A stretch of DNA of 64,000 nt from DATLXU01 sp035575515 (GTDB lineage: Bacteria > Acidobacteriota > Blastocatellia > UBA7656). The position numbers were made by a program, and so were the translations under genes. The stretch spans positions 71,668 to 135,667 of the forward strand of contig DATLXU010000100.1 in the NCBI GenBank assembly GCA_035575515.1. The letters run 5' to 3'. This document shows positions 7,275-15,592 of this stretch, in pieces. The stretch's first letter is position 1, and each line of letters opens with the position of its first letter. The notes below the pieces were generated by a model, which worked only from the letters and a program-made list of their open reading frames with translations, ran no database searches and was not told the origin of the DNA.

Positions 7275-10112
7275 ATGCAAAGAGAAAACGATAAGCAAAA
7301 CGACGCGCAACAATCAGACGAGATCAAACCCGTGCAGGCGACGATAGGCGGCGCAAAGCTCGCAAGCTTCCCGCCTTTTGAAAAATGGGACGACTGGGTT
7401 GAATTCGACGCGCAAAGCTGGCCCAAGAAAGTCGAGCGCCGCTACTCGCTTGTGCCAACAGTCTGCTTCAACTGCGAGGCCGCGTGCGGCCTGCTCGCTT
7501 ATGTCGACAAAGAGAGCGGCGAGATTCGCAAGCTCGAAGGCAATCCGCTTCATCCCGGCTCACGCGGGCGCAATTGCGCTAAAGGTCCCGCAACCATCAA
7601 TCAAATCAACGACCCTGAGCGAATTCTTTATCCATTGAAGCGAGTCGGCGCGCGCGGCGAAGGCAAGTGGGAACAGACGACATGGGACGAAGTGCTGGAT
7701 ACATTCGCCGCGAAGATTCGTCAGGCGCTCATCGAAAACCGTCGCGATGAAGTCGTCTATCACGTAGGCCGTCCCGGCCACGACGGATACATTGACCGCG
7801 TGCTCCAGGCGTGGGGAGTTGACGGCCACAACTCGCATACGAACATCTGTTCGTCCGGCGCGCGGTTGGGCTACGCATTGTGGCAGGGCGCGGACCGTCC
7901 TTCGCCTGATTACGCCAACGCAAAATTTATTATGCTCCTAAGCTCGCACCTCGAAACGGGCCACTACTTCAACCCGCACGCGCAGCGAATAATCGAAGGC
8001 AAGATGGCGGGCGCAAAGCTCGCCGTCATTGACCCGCGGCTATCGAACACCGCTTCGGTTGCGAATTACTGGCTCTCGCCTTATCCGGGCACGGAAGCTG
8101 CGCTTTTGCTTGCGATGGCAAACGTCCTTTTGAATGAGAATCTTTTCAATCGGGAGTTTGTGCGCAGGTGGGTCAACTGGGAAGAGTTCATGCGAAATGA
8201 GCGGCCCGAACTTCCCTGCTCTTTCGATGCGTTCATCGAAGAAATTAAGAAAATCTATTCCGAGTACACGCCCGAATTCGCCGCGGACGAATGCGGGGTC
8301 GAAGCAAAAACAATCATCGAAGTCGCGCACGAGATAGCCCGCGCGGGTTCGGCGTTCGCGTCGCACATCTGGCGCGGCGCGGCGTCGGGCAATCTCGGAG
8401 GCTGGCAAGTAGCCCGCGCGCTGATGTTTCTAAACGTGCTCGCGGGAAGCATCGGCGCTCAGGGCGGCGTGTCGCCAAACGTCTGGAACAAATTTGTCGC
8501 CACGCCGTTTTCAAAACCTGCGCCGCAAAAAGTCTGGAACGAAACTTTGTGGCCGCGCGAGTACCCACTCGCGCATCACGAGATGAGTTTTCTGCTGCCA
8601 CATCTTCTAAAAGATGGGCGCGGTCATCTGGCCGCATACTTCACCCGCGTTTATAACCCTGTGTGGACTAACCCTGACGGATTCACTTGGATTGAAGTTC
8701 TGCGAGACGAATCGAAGATAGAGCTTCACGCGGCGCTCACACCTGTGTGGAGCGAGACTGCATGGTTTGCCGATTACGTTCTGCCGATGGGCGTGGGCGC
8801 GGAGCGTCATGATCTGATGAGTCAGGAGACGCACGCGGGCCAGTGGATTTCATTCCGGCAACCTGTGCGCCGCGTACTGAAAGAGCGCGCGGGCGAGTCA
8901 GTCAATTTCACATACGAAGCCAATCCCGGCGAGGTATGGGAAGAAGACGAGTTCTGGATTGAATTGTCGTGGAGGATTGATCCGACGGGCGAGCTTGGCG
9001 TGCGCAAGCATTTTGAATCGCCCTATCGAGCGGGCGAAAAGATTACGATTGAAGAATACTACCGCTGGATTTTTGAAAACAGCGTGCCCGGTCTTCCCGA
9101 AAAGGCCCGTGCGATGAACCTCGCGCCGCTCGACTACATGCGCCGCACGGGAGCGTTCGCCGTCAAATCGAACGTCTATGACCAGCACGAAACGCGCGTG
9201 CCCGATTCCGAAATCGAAGGCGCTCGCGTTGACGAGCAATCAGGATTAATAGTTTCAGCGAGCAATCAGACAATCGGTGTGATGATTGACGGCACACCGC
9301 TTCGCGGATTCAACACGCCATCGCGCAAGTTGGAGTTCTATTCCAAAACGATGAAGCAGTGGAAGTGGCCCGAATACATCCTGCCCGGCTACACTCGCAG
9401 CCACATCAACTGGCGAGAGATGAATAAAGACGACAACGAATATATTCTCGTGCCGACATTCCGGCTGCCGACTCTGATTCACACGCGCTCAGGCAACGCG
9501 AAATGGCTTTACGAAATCTCGCACACGAACCCGCTATGGATGAATCCGAAAGACGCCGAGCAACTTGGCTTCAAGAACGGCGACCTTGCGCGCGTGACAA
9601 CTGAGATTGGTTATTTCGTCATTCGCGTGTGGGTGACGGGAGGCATCCGGCCCGGAGTCGTCGCCTGCTCGCATCATCTCGGACGCTGGCGAACGAAGAA
9701 GGATGAAGGCACTGACCGATGGGCTTCGGCGCTCGTCGACATCGAAGAGATTGAAGGCGGCAGGTGGAAGCTCCGGCAGGTCGAAGGCGTCCATCCGTTT
9801 GCGAGCGACGACCCCGACTCGGAGCGAATCTTTTGGAAAGAAGGCGGCGTGCATCAGAACCTGACGTTTGCGGTTCATCCAGACCCTGTGAGCGGGATGC
9901 ACTGCTGGCATCAAAAGGTTCGTGTCGAGCGCGCTCAACCTGAAGACAGATACGGTGACGTTATGGTTGACACTGCGCGCTCGCGCGAAGTTTATCGCGA
10001 GTGGCTTCGACGGGCGCGGCCCGCGCCGGGTCCTGATGGGTTGAGGCGACCGCTGTGGTTTGCGCGCCCAGTGAGACCGGACAATGAAGTCTATAGGATC
10101 GCTGATGAGTGA
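7275..10112 (+). CDS. Molybdopterin oxidoreductase catalytic subunit (SoeA/PsrA-like)
   Basis: Catalytic subunit of the DMSO-reductase family, about 945 residues. The N-terminal [4Fe-4S] motif is C64-x2-C67-x3-C71 ... C101 (PTVCFNCEAACG, GRNCAKG). A Cys in HTNICSSGAR (C192) is a likely Mo ligand. The MGD-binding C-terminal domain follows, with a motif around VPTFRLPTLIHTRSGNAKW. No twin-arginine signal is visible, which points to a cytoplasmic active site as in the sulfite dehydrogenase SoeABC rather than periplasmic PsrA. I place the start at ATG 7275; an in-frame TTG exists at 7251. Substrate (sulfite, polysulfide or thiosulfate) is inference. Confidence 0.85.
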   Translation: MQRENDKQNDAQQSDEIKPVQATIGGAKLASFPPFEKWDDWVEFDAQSWPKKVERRYSLVPTVCFNCEAACGLLAYVDKESGEIRKLEGNPLHPGSRGRNCAKGPATINQINDPERILYPLKRVGARGEGKWEQTTWDEVLDTFAAKIRQALIENRRDEVVYHVGRPGHDGYIDRVLQAWGVDGHNSHTNICSSGARLGYALWQGADRPSPDYANAKFIMLLSSHLETGHYFNPHAQRIIEGKMAGAKLAVIDPRLSNTASVANYWLSPYPGTEAALLLAMANVLLNENLFNREFVRRWVNWEEFMRNERPELPCSFDAFIEEIKKIYSEYTPEFAADECGVEAKTIIEVAHEIARAGSAFASHIWRGAASGNLGGWQVARALMFLNVLAGSIGAQGGVSPNVWNKFVATPFSKPAPQKVWNETLWPREYPLAHHEMSFLLPHLLKDGRGHLAAYFTRVYNPVWTNPDGFTWIEVLRDESKIELHAALTPVWSETAWFADYVLPMGVGAERHDLMSQETHAGQWISFRQPVRRVLKERAGESVNFTYEANPGEVWEEDEFWIELSWRIDPTGELGVRKHFESPYRAGEKITIEEYYRWIFENSVPGLPEKARAMNLAPLDYMRRTGAFAVKSNVYDQHETRVPDSEIEGARVDEQSGLIVSASNQTIGVMIDGTPLRGFNTPSRKLEFYSKTMKQWKWPEYILPGYTRSHINWREMNKDDNEYILVPTFRLPTLIHTRSGNAKWLYEISHTNPLWMNPKDAEQLGFKNGDLARVTTEIGYFVIRVWVTGGIRPGVVACSHHLGRWRTKKDEGTDRWASALVDIEEIEGGRWKLRQVEGVHPFASDDPDSERIFWKEGGVHQNLTFAVHPDPVSGMHCWHQKVRVERAQPEDRYGDVMVDTARSREVYREWLRRARPAPGPDGLRRPLWFARPVRPDNEVYRIADE

Positions 10113-10209
10113 AATGAAATGATTTTAAAACTCATTTCGTATTAGGCAAGTAACTATAGCACTCGGAAACGATTGAAAAGTATCAGGCCGTCCACGAGGA
10201 GGATGAATT

Positions 10210-10707
10210 GTGAAAAAACAAAAGCTGTTCATTGCATTTATCCTTTTAATCTCGCTTTGCATCAGCATTTCCGCTCAAGTGAGAAGCGGCAAGGCGACAC
10301 AAAAGAGCGCCACGACGTTTGAAGACGACATTCGGAAGCTGCTTGAACTCACTGGCGCAAATAACATTGGAGAGCAAGTTTTCGACCAGATGTTTCAGAA
10401 TCTGAAAATGACTGCGTCACAGGTCCCCGAAGACGTTTTGCAAGAGATGTACAGGGGGTTTAAAGATGAGTTCAACTCCGGAAAAGTGGTTGACAGGATC
10501 GTTCCCGTCTATAAAAAGTATCTCACTCACGACGATATAAAGGGATTGATAGCATTCTACGAATCACCTCTTGGCAAGAAGGTCGTCAGCATCCTGCCAA
10601 AGATCACACAAGAGTCTTTCATCATTGGGGAGCAAATGGGCAGGGATGTTGTCAGGCGAATAATAGAAAGACTCCGGGCGAAAGGGTACAAGGTCAGCGC
10701 CGACTAA
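10210..10707 (+). CDS. DUF2059-family exported protein
   Basis: A 165-residue secreted protein. A signal peptide (MKKQKLFIAFILLISLC..., cleavage near ISAQ) is followed by a helical domain with the family pattern LLELTGANNIGEQVFDQM, VPVYKKYLTHDDIKGLIAFY and ESPLGKKVVSILP, characteristic of DUF2059. The biochemical role of this family is not known. The GTG start at 10210 has an excellent AGGAGG 7 nt upstream. It is 97 nt after the molybdoenzyme gene, with an AT-rich imperfect hairpin (GAAATGA...TCATTTC, 10116-10138) between them, so cotranscription is uncertain. Confidence 0.8.
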   Translation: MKKQKLFIAFILLISLCISISAQVRSGKATQKSATTFEDDIRKLLELTGANNIGEQVFDQMFQNLKMTASQVPEDVLQEMYRGFKDEFNSGKVVDRIVPVYKKYLTHDDIKGLIAFYESPLGKKVVSILPKITQESFIIGEQMGRDVVRRIIERLRAKGYKVSAD

Positions 10708-10782
10708 TTGCTTGCTGCTAATTCCGGTTAGCCGATTTGCGCTTGTAACTGAGCCAATCGTTCGCTACGCTAATAAAGACCA

Positions 10783-11928
10783 ATGAAGATCGTCGTCATC
10801 GGATATGGGAGGGTCGGGTCGCGCACGGTTGCAGCTCTCATCGAGCGAGGCCATCATATTTCCCTCGTAGATAAAGAAGCAAGCCGTCTGGGTCGCGCAT
10901 CGCAACTCGAAGGCGTCGAGCTGGTTCAAGGCAACGGCATTGACGTCGACACTCAGCGCGAAGCTGGCATGGGCGAAGCTGACCTTTTGCTCGCCGTCAC
11001 GCGCGACGACAATGTCAACCTGATGGCCGCGCAGGTTGCGCGCACTCATTATAACGTACCGCTTGCCATCGCTCGCGTCTATGAGCCGAGCCATGCCGAA
11101 GCCATTCAGGAAGACCCGCAACTGGTAGTTGTCTGCCCGACGCTTTTCGCCGTTGATATGATTGTCGAGCAGGTTGATATTGCGGCGGGCAAGCCCGTTG
11201 CGGAACGCATTCCGCCTTCGCCGCCGAAAGTCGCTTCAAGACCGCGTTACAGCGCAACCGATGAATCGCGCTTTATTTTGATCGCGGGCGGCGGCAAGGT
11301 CGGCGTCAACCTCGCGCGCGAGCTTTATGAAAGCGGCCACGAGGTCGCCGTCATCGAAAGCGACCCGGCGCGCGCCATGGCTTTATCTAATAAATTGGAC
11401 TGTCCCGTCTTCATCGGCGATAGCTCCACTCACGCCGTGCTTGAGCAGGCGGGGGCCGAGCGCGCTCGCGTCTTCGTGGCTGCGACGGGAAGCGATCAGG
11501 ATAATTTGATTGCGTGCCAGGTCGCCAAAAAGGTCTTCGGCGTGCCGAAGACAATCGCCCGCGCTTCTAATCCAAAGAACGAAGAAGTGATGGCTCTGCT
11601 CGGAGTGGATTCGACCGTAAGCTCGACGGCAATCATTCAACAGGTCATAGAGCGCGAGCTTCCGACTGTTCGCATAAAGACTCTGCTGAGCCTTCAAGAG
11701 GGAGCGGTTCAGATTCTCGAATATCCGCTCGATCATAACTCGCCCGCCGTCGGACATCTTGTGCGGGATGTAAACCTCCCGCCTGAGAGCAATCTTATCG
11801 CCATACTTCGCGGCGACACTACGGTAGTCCCGCGCGGCGAAACGCGATTGGAAGAAGGCGATCTCGTCGTGGCGCTAGTGAACACGGAGCAGGAAGGCCA
11901 GTTGCGCACAGCGTTGCTCGGCGCATGA
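10783..11928 (+). CDS. trkA: TrkA-type potassium-channel regulatory protein (double RCK)
   Basis: Cytoplasmic NAD-binding regulator of K+ uptake (Trk/Ktr) or of a cation channel. Residues 1-120 form an RCK_N Rossmann domain (VVIGYGRVGSRTV; VDKEASRL; DNVNLMAAQVAR). Residues about 165-285 are a second RCK_N domain (ILIAGGGKVGVNLARELYE; DQDNLIACQVAKK). Residues about 300-381 form an RCK_C ligand-binding domain ending in ETRLEEGDLVVALV. The length of 381 is shorter than E. coli TrkA (458), because only one RCK_C domain is clear. No TrkH membrane partner is in the window. The next gene, a receiver protein, follows 30 nt downstream. Confidence 0.85.
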   Translation: MKIVVIGYGRVGSRTVAALIERGHHISLVDKEASRLGRASQLEGVELVQGNGIDVDTQREAGMGEADLLLAVTRDDNVNLMAAQVARTHYNVPLAIARVYEPSHAEAIQEDPQLVVVCPTLFAVDMIVEQVDIAAGKPVAERIPPSPPKVASRPRYSATDESRFILIAGGGKVGVNLARELYESGHEVAVIESDPARAMALSNKLDCPVFIGDSSTHAVLEQAGAERARVFVAATGSDQDNLIACQVAKKVFGVPKTIARASNPKNEEVMALLGVDSTVSSTAIIQQVIERELPTVRIKTLLSLQEGAVQILEYPLDHNSPAVGHLVRDVNLPPESNLIAILRGDTTVVPRGETRLEEGDLVVALVNTEQEGQLRTALLGA

Positions 11929-11958
11929 ACTTATTCGCCGGAGTTGTTTGATACGAAC

Positions 11959-12333
11959 ATGGATATGAGCAAAAAGGTACTGGTTGTCGAAGATCATCAC
12001 GACACTTCTTTCATGCTGTGTCGCCTGCTGAAGATGGAAGGTTACGACGTAGAACACGCGATTGACGGCGTGGTCGGCTACAACGTCGCAACTAGCGAGC
12101 ATCCCGATTTGATCATCACAGACATTCAGATGCCGAGAATGAATGGCATCGAGATGATAAAGCGATTACGCGAAGAGGATGATCTGAGCCAAACGCCCAT
12201 CATCGTGATGAGCGCCTACGGCAAGCGGATGATTGACGACGCTTTGAACGCTGGGGCCGATGATTACGTCGAAAAGCCGATTGACTTCGAGAAGTTTCTT
12301 TCAACCATCAAATCGAAACTGCCCGCAGCTTGA
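11959..12333 (+). CDS. Single-domain response regulator (receiver only)
   Basis: CheY-like receiver of about 125 residues with no output domain. The acidic pocket is in VVEDHHD, the phosphoacceptor Asp in IITDIQMPRMNG, the switch residue in IVMSAYG and the conserved Lys in EKPID. Such proteins relay phosphate or act by protein contact. I prefer the ATG at 11959; ATG 11965 and TTG 11944 are in frame, and no start has an ideally spaced Shine-Dalgarno (GGAG at 11940-11943). It may be cotranscribed with trkA. Its cognate kinase is not evident from position. Confidence 0.85.
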   Translation: MDMSKKVLVVEDHHDTSFMLCRLLKMEGYDVEHAIDGVVGYNVATSEHPDLIITDIQMPRMNGIEMIKRLREEDDLSQTPIIVMSAYGKRMIDDALNAGADDYVEKPIDFEKFLSTIKSKLPAA

Positions 12334-12353
12334 TGAAGTGATGACTCACTTCA
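12334..12353. terminator. Hairpin between convergent genes
   Basis: TGAAGTGA-TGAC-TCACTTCA, an 8-bp perfect stem with a 4-nt loop, immediately after the receiver gene and 30 nt from the end of the convergent SCO1 gene. No long T-run, so a bidirectional terminator is plausible but not certain. Confidence 0.45.
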
Positions 12354-12383
12354 CCGCCACTGCTGCCTGTCAACCCGCGACGA

Positions 12384-12986
12384 TCACTTCGCCGGTTCGA
12401 GTTTATCGTTCACTACGCTGTTCACAACTTCTATCAGCGCGTCGGGCTTTGCCAGTCCAAACGCTTTCTTCCAGAGTCCCGTAGGCTCGTTCCCGATTAT
12501 TATCACCGTCGAGTGATCGTCGCGCGCTTCGACAAACTGGCCGAGCTTCGAGAGCGCAAACTCAACGTTCTCTTTTTTGCCGCCAAGAAAATACCAGCCG
12601 GGCTTCGTCTTGAACTTCGCGGCGTACTCTTTGAGCTTCGCTGGCGTGTCAGTCAGCGGGTCAACCGTGATCGAAATAATAAAGACGCCTTTGCCGAGTC
12701 TGTCGCCGAGCGCGTCCTGCACCTTCGTGAGGTTGTGAGTCATCGGCGGGCAGACGCTCGTGCAGGTCGTAAAGAACGTGTTGATAACAACGACCCTGCC
12801 CTTCAGCAAATCCGTGTAGAGCCGCATCGGCTGCCCGTACTGATTCATGAGCACGACATCGGTGAAGTATTTCTGCGACGGCGACTCGCCGCCTTGATTC
12901 GTTTGTGCCGCGACTGCGCCCGCTAAAAAGATATTTACGGCCATCGCAAAAATGATCAGCCCGATTTGGTTCAATTCATCTCTCAT
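12384..12986 (-). CDS. SCO1/SenC-family copper chaperone
   Basis: Membrane-anchored or exported thioredoxin-fold copper chaperone of about 200 residues. The N-terminal hydrophobic segment ends near AVAAQT. The copper-binding motif is C75-x3-C79 (TTCTSVCPP) with the distal His at H158 (RDDHST). Redox-fold elements (VVINTFF, ISITVDPLTDTP) are typical. The start at 12986 is chosen because GAGGT lies 7 nt upstream; ATG and GTG codons just upstream are alternatives. It is the last gene of the minus-strand operon headed by the giant multicopper oxidase, so it most likely supplies copper to that enzyme rather than to a cytochrome oxidase, none of which is in view. Confidence 0.92.
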   Translation of the reverse strand: MRDELNQIGLIIFAMAVNIFLAGAVAAQTNQGGESPSQKYFTDVVLMNQYGQPMRLYTDLLKGRVVVINTFFTTCTSVCPPMTHNLTKVQDALGDRLGKGVFIISITVDPLTDTPAKLKEYAAKFKTKPGWYFLGGKKENVEFALSKLGQFVEARDDHSTVIIIGNEPTGLWKKAFGLAKPDALIEVVNSVVNDKLEPAK

Positions 12987-13008
12987 ATTCATCACCTCTT
13001 ACGAAAAG

Positions 13009-13056
13009 ACAGATTAATACTCTGCGCGCCCTGCGCATAGTCTGCGGTGACTAATC
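13009..13056. repeat. Heptamer-like hairpin element Q (CTGCGCC-type)
   Basis: An outer stem AGATTAAT near 13010 pairs imperfectly with ACTAATCT near 13046-13053, and encloses degenerate CTGCG-containing units (CTCTGCG, CCCTGCG, GTCTGCG). It starts about 3 nt after the stop of the propeller gene (minus strand), like the other elements. Confidence 0.5.
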
Positions 13057-13058
13057 TT

Positions 13059-15212
13059 TCATAACTGCCCGCCCGGTTTTTCGTTGAGCTTCTTTGTCTC
13101 CGTAGTCGCTCCGTTATCATTTCTAGGAACCGCATCCGCAGCTTGCAGGATGTGATAAGGAGTCTTGTTCAACCCGACCTTCATCGAAGGGCACTGCACG
13201 AAGACATAATACGGTCCCGGCTTCGGCGCTGCAAAAGAAATCTCATACACGCCGTCTTCAACCTGCGTGGCCCACTGCCGATGCTGCCACGTTCCCGACG
13301 CAAGCATCACCATTACGCCGAAATCTTTCAAGCCCACAGCCCTGTGATTCGTCTTCGTGTCCGTCACTTTGAATCGCAGCTTCACGGGTTCGCCAACGCG
13401 AATCTTTTCTTCGGTGAACATCGCTTCAACGGCAATCGGCAATTCGTCCGCGTGCTTGATCGCAGGATTCGCCGCAACCGCCATATCGAAGCAATGCGCG
13501 ACGCGCGGCGAGTCCAAAAGAAATGCAACGTCATACTGCCCGCTCGATGTCAGCTTGATGTTCGTCGAATAAACACCGGGCTGCAACTCGCGCAGGCTCT
13601 TGTTCCAGACCATCACGGCTCGCGGCTCGCGGCGATAATTCTGAAACGTTCCCATCGGCGCGGCCATGCCTTCCGAATAATAATAGATCGCCTGGTCAGC
13701 CGGATTCGCAACGAGCACGGAACTATCTTCGGGCGCGGGCGCGATTGCATCGGCCATAGAAACGCCTGCCGCGCGTTCGGGCGCGAACTGTCCTGCGGGA
13801 AAATCGAGCACGGGCACTTCGCCTTTCTTTCCAATAGCGTCAAGCTGAACCAGCGCGACGTGATCGCTTCCAAGCGAACGCACGTACGCATAATTCTTTG
13901 TGAATGTGATTTGATCGGGGTTCCTTCCTACCTGAATCGTGTTCACGAACCGATTCGTCGAAGTATCAAATACCAGCACGTTGTCCTGACGAGCATTGAC
14001 GACGAATCCCCAGCGGCCATTTTGCGCAAAGCGAATTGATCTGAGTCCCGGCTTTGCCGCAAGCCGCGCCGTCTGATTCAGATTTTCGCCGCTCACGCCT
14101 ATCACAGAGCCGTCGCCTTCGTTTGCGACGTAAACCGCCTTTGCCACATCGGAGTACGCAATCGAGACGGGCTGCGCGCCGGTCTTGATCTCTTTCATCT
14201 TCGCGAGCTTCTTCGCATCAATAATAGTGAGCGTGCCGTCGTCTTTGTTCGTGACGAACGCGAAGCTATTGTCGGACGTGAAAGCGAATTCGTGATGGCC
14301 CGCGCCTGTCTTTATCTTCGCTGCGACTTTGTTTTCGTTCACGTCAATCACGGTCACGCCGCTTTCGGTCGCGTCGCTTGCGTCGTTTCCGACCCAGAGG
14401 TATTTCTGATCTGGCTGCAAAGCGATGCGCGAAGGCTTCGCTCCTGCATCAACGTTCGTCGTCACGCGCCATGTGCCAGTGTCAACAACCGCAACCTGAT
14501 TTATCAAAGGCATGCTCACGAACAATTTTCTATTGTCGGCAGTAAGCGCCCAATCTTCGCCAGGACTCTTCAGGAAGACGAGCGTAAACAGCTTGCTCGT
14601 GCCGTAACCCATCAGCGGGTCAATCACAGAGATGTTCGATTCCTTGTTCAGAGTCAGGATGAAGTAGGTGTTGAGATCAATCTCCGGGCGCGAGCTGAGG
14701 CTTGCTTGCAGGAACGATTGAATCTTCTGACGGCATTCTTTTGGGTCAGTCATCTTGCCTGCGGCTTTCAGGTCCATCCACGATGCTGGCCGAAGATTCG
14801 TTATCGGCGTGTGATTCCGCGCGTCGGTTACTTTGAATCGAGCGACGGCGTCTGCGCCTTCCATGAGCTTCTCGTCTCTGGCGACCGCTTCGATGGTGAA
14901 TTCAATCTCAATGCCGTCTTGAACGAGCTTGCCGCCGTTTTTGACTTCATCCTTTTTCGCGGGTTCTGCCGCGATTTTTTCCTGCGCCTGAGCGGCTGGC
15001 GTTTGAGCGAAGCAGATAGTGTTGCCTCCAACAACTAAAAGCGACAGCAGCAAGACCATCGCCGCGCGCAGACGCCCAGACACGGAAACGCAGAGATGGA
15101 TTTCAGGCAGGCTAATGCTTTGATTCCACCCCCGCGCCTCCGTGCCTCGACGCCCGCGCGCCCGATCATTGGTGAGGTTACCATTACTTTTTCTTTCAAG
15201 TCCGTTTTTCAT
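13059..15212 (-). CDS. Secreted YVTN-type beta-propeller protein with C-terminal beta-sandwich domain
   Basis: About 717 residues, predicted exported. A hydrophobic signal segment (LLLSLLVVGGNTICFAQ) lies about 50 residues after the start. Next comes a beta-sandwich-like segment (IEIEFTIEAVARDEKLMEG), then propeller repeats with VFVTN-like blades (KLFVSMPLINQVAVVDTGTW, FAFVTNKDDGTLTIIDA, AVYVANEGDGSVIGVS, WGFVVNARQDNVLVFD). The C-terminus (about 600-700) has a FixH/YtkA-like fold, EKIRVGEPVKLRFKVTD and GPYYVFVQCPS. The ATG at 15212 has AAGGAG 7 nt upstream. The leader before the signal contains a heptamer hairpin read as protein; ATG 15059 is an alternative start. Operon context suggests a partner of the multicopper oxidase; no enzymatic motif is visible. 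Confidence 0.8.
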   Translation of the reverse strand: MKNGLERKSNGNLTNDRARGRRGTEARGWNQSISLPEIHLCVSVSGRLRAAMVLLLSLLVVGGNTICFAQTPAAQAQEKIAAEPAKKDEVKNGGKLVQDGIEIEFTIEAVARDEKLMEGADAVARFKVTDARNHTPITNLRPASWMDLKAAGKMTDPKECRQKIQSFLQASLSSRPEIDLNTYFILTLNKESNISVIDPLMGYGTSKLFTLVFLKSPGEDWALTADNRKLFVSMPLINQVAVVDTGTWRVTTNVDAGAKPSRIALQPDQKYLWVGNDASDATESGVTVIDVNENKVAAKIKTGAGHHEFAFTSDNSFAFVTNKDDGTLTIIDAKKLAKMKEIKTGAQPVSIAYSDVAKAVYVANEGDGSVIGVSGENLNQTARLAAKPGLRSIRFAQNGRWGFVVNARQDNVLVFDTSTNRFVNTIQVGRNPDQITFTKNYAYVRSLGSDHVALVQLDAIGKKGEVPVLDFPAGQFAPERAAGVSMADAIAPAPEDSSVLVANPADQAIYYYSEGMAAPMGTFQNYRREPRAVMVWNKSLRELQPGVYSTNIKLTSSGQYDVAFLLDSPRVAHCFDMAVAANPAIKHADELPIAVEAMFTEEKIRVGEPVKLRFKVTDTKTNHRAVGLKDFGVMVMLASGTWQHRQWATQVEDGVYEISFAAPKPGPYYVFVQCPSMKVGLNKTPYHILQAADAVPRNDNGATTETKKLNEKPGGQL
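15069..15161. repeat. Heptamer hairpin element P, inside the propeller-gene leader
   Basis: Left part about 15069-15096 (CAGACGC, CCAGACA, CGGAAAC, GCAGAGA) and right part about 15130-15161 (CGCGCC, TCCGTGC, CTCGACG) are imperfect inverted copies. The element is translated in frame as the 15212 gene leader and ends about 10 nt before the alternative ATG at 15059. Confidence 0.6.
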
Positions 15213-15242
15213 CGCAAAGCTCCTTTTCACTTGGACGACCGC

Positions 15243-15482
15243 TCATCGGGTCAGCGCCTTTAGGTCTCGCATCGTGTTATAAAACGAGCGCGCGCCAACC
15301 GCGCCGTCGTTAGCGTAATCGAGTATCGCGTGGCGCAGCTCGTCCGTGTCTCCGAAAGCGAAGATGGTTTTTCCGTTGTGGCGTTTTATATCTGTGATGG
15401 CGAAATTGCGGCAGCGCAGAAAGCTCGCCAGGTACAGGTCGGAAGTCTCAAAAGTCTTTGTCTGTCCTTCCAGGCGGTTCAT
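15243..15482 (-). CDS. Small DUF5659-like protein
   Basis: A 79-residue predicted soluble protein. Its pattern (FETSDLYLASFLRCRNF, TIFAFGDTDELRHAILDY, ARSFYNTMRDLKAL) resembles the small DUF5659 family, whose function is unknown to me; the assignment is from memory of the motif only. ATG 15482 is preferred, with AGGA about 9 nt upstream; ATG 15503 is in frame. It lies between the multicopper oxidase (stop 15593) and the propeller gene (ATG 15212, gap 30 nt), so it is probably cotranscribed with both. Confidence 0.6.
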   Translation of the reverse strand: MNRLEGQTKTFETSDLYLASFLRCRNFAITDIKRHNGKTIFAFGDTDELRHAILDYANDGAVGARSFYNTMRDLKALTR

Positions 15483-15592
15483 CCCGATCCATCCTTCATT
15501 CATCTTGTATTCATCGCGCGAGCCTATAATCTCGCTTTCAAAATCGAGCGGGCGCTAGTCCGCGAGACTGCGCCCGCCCATTTCATTCATCG

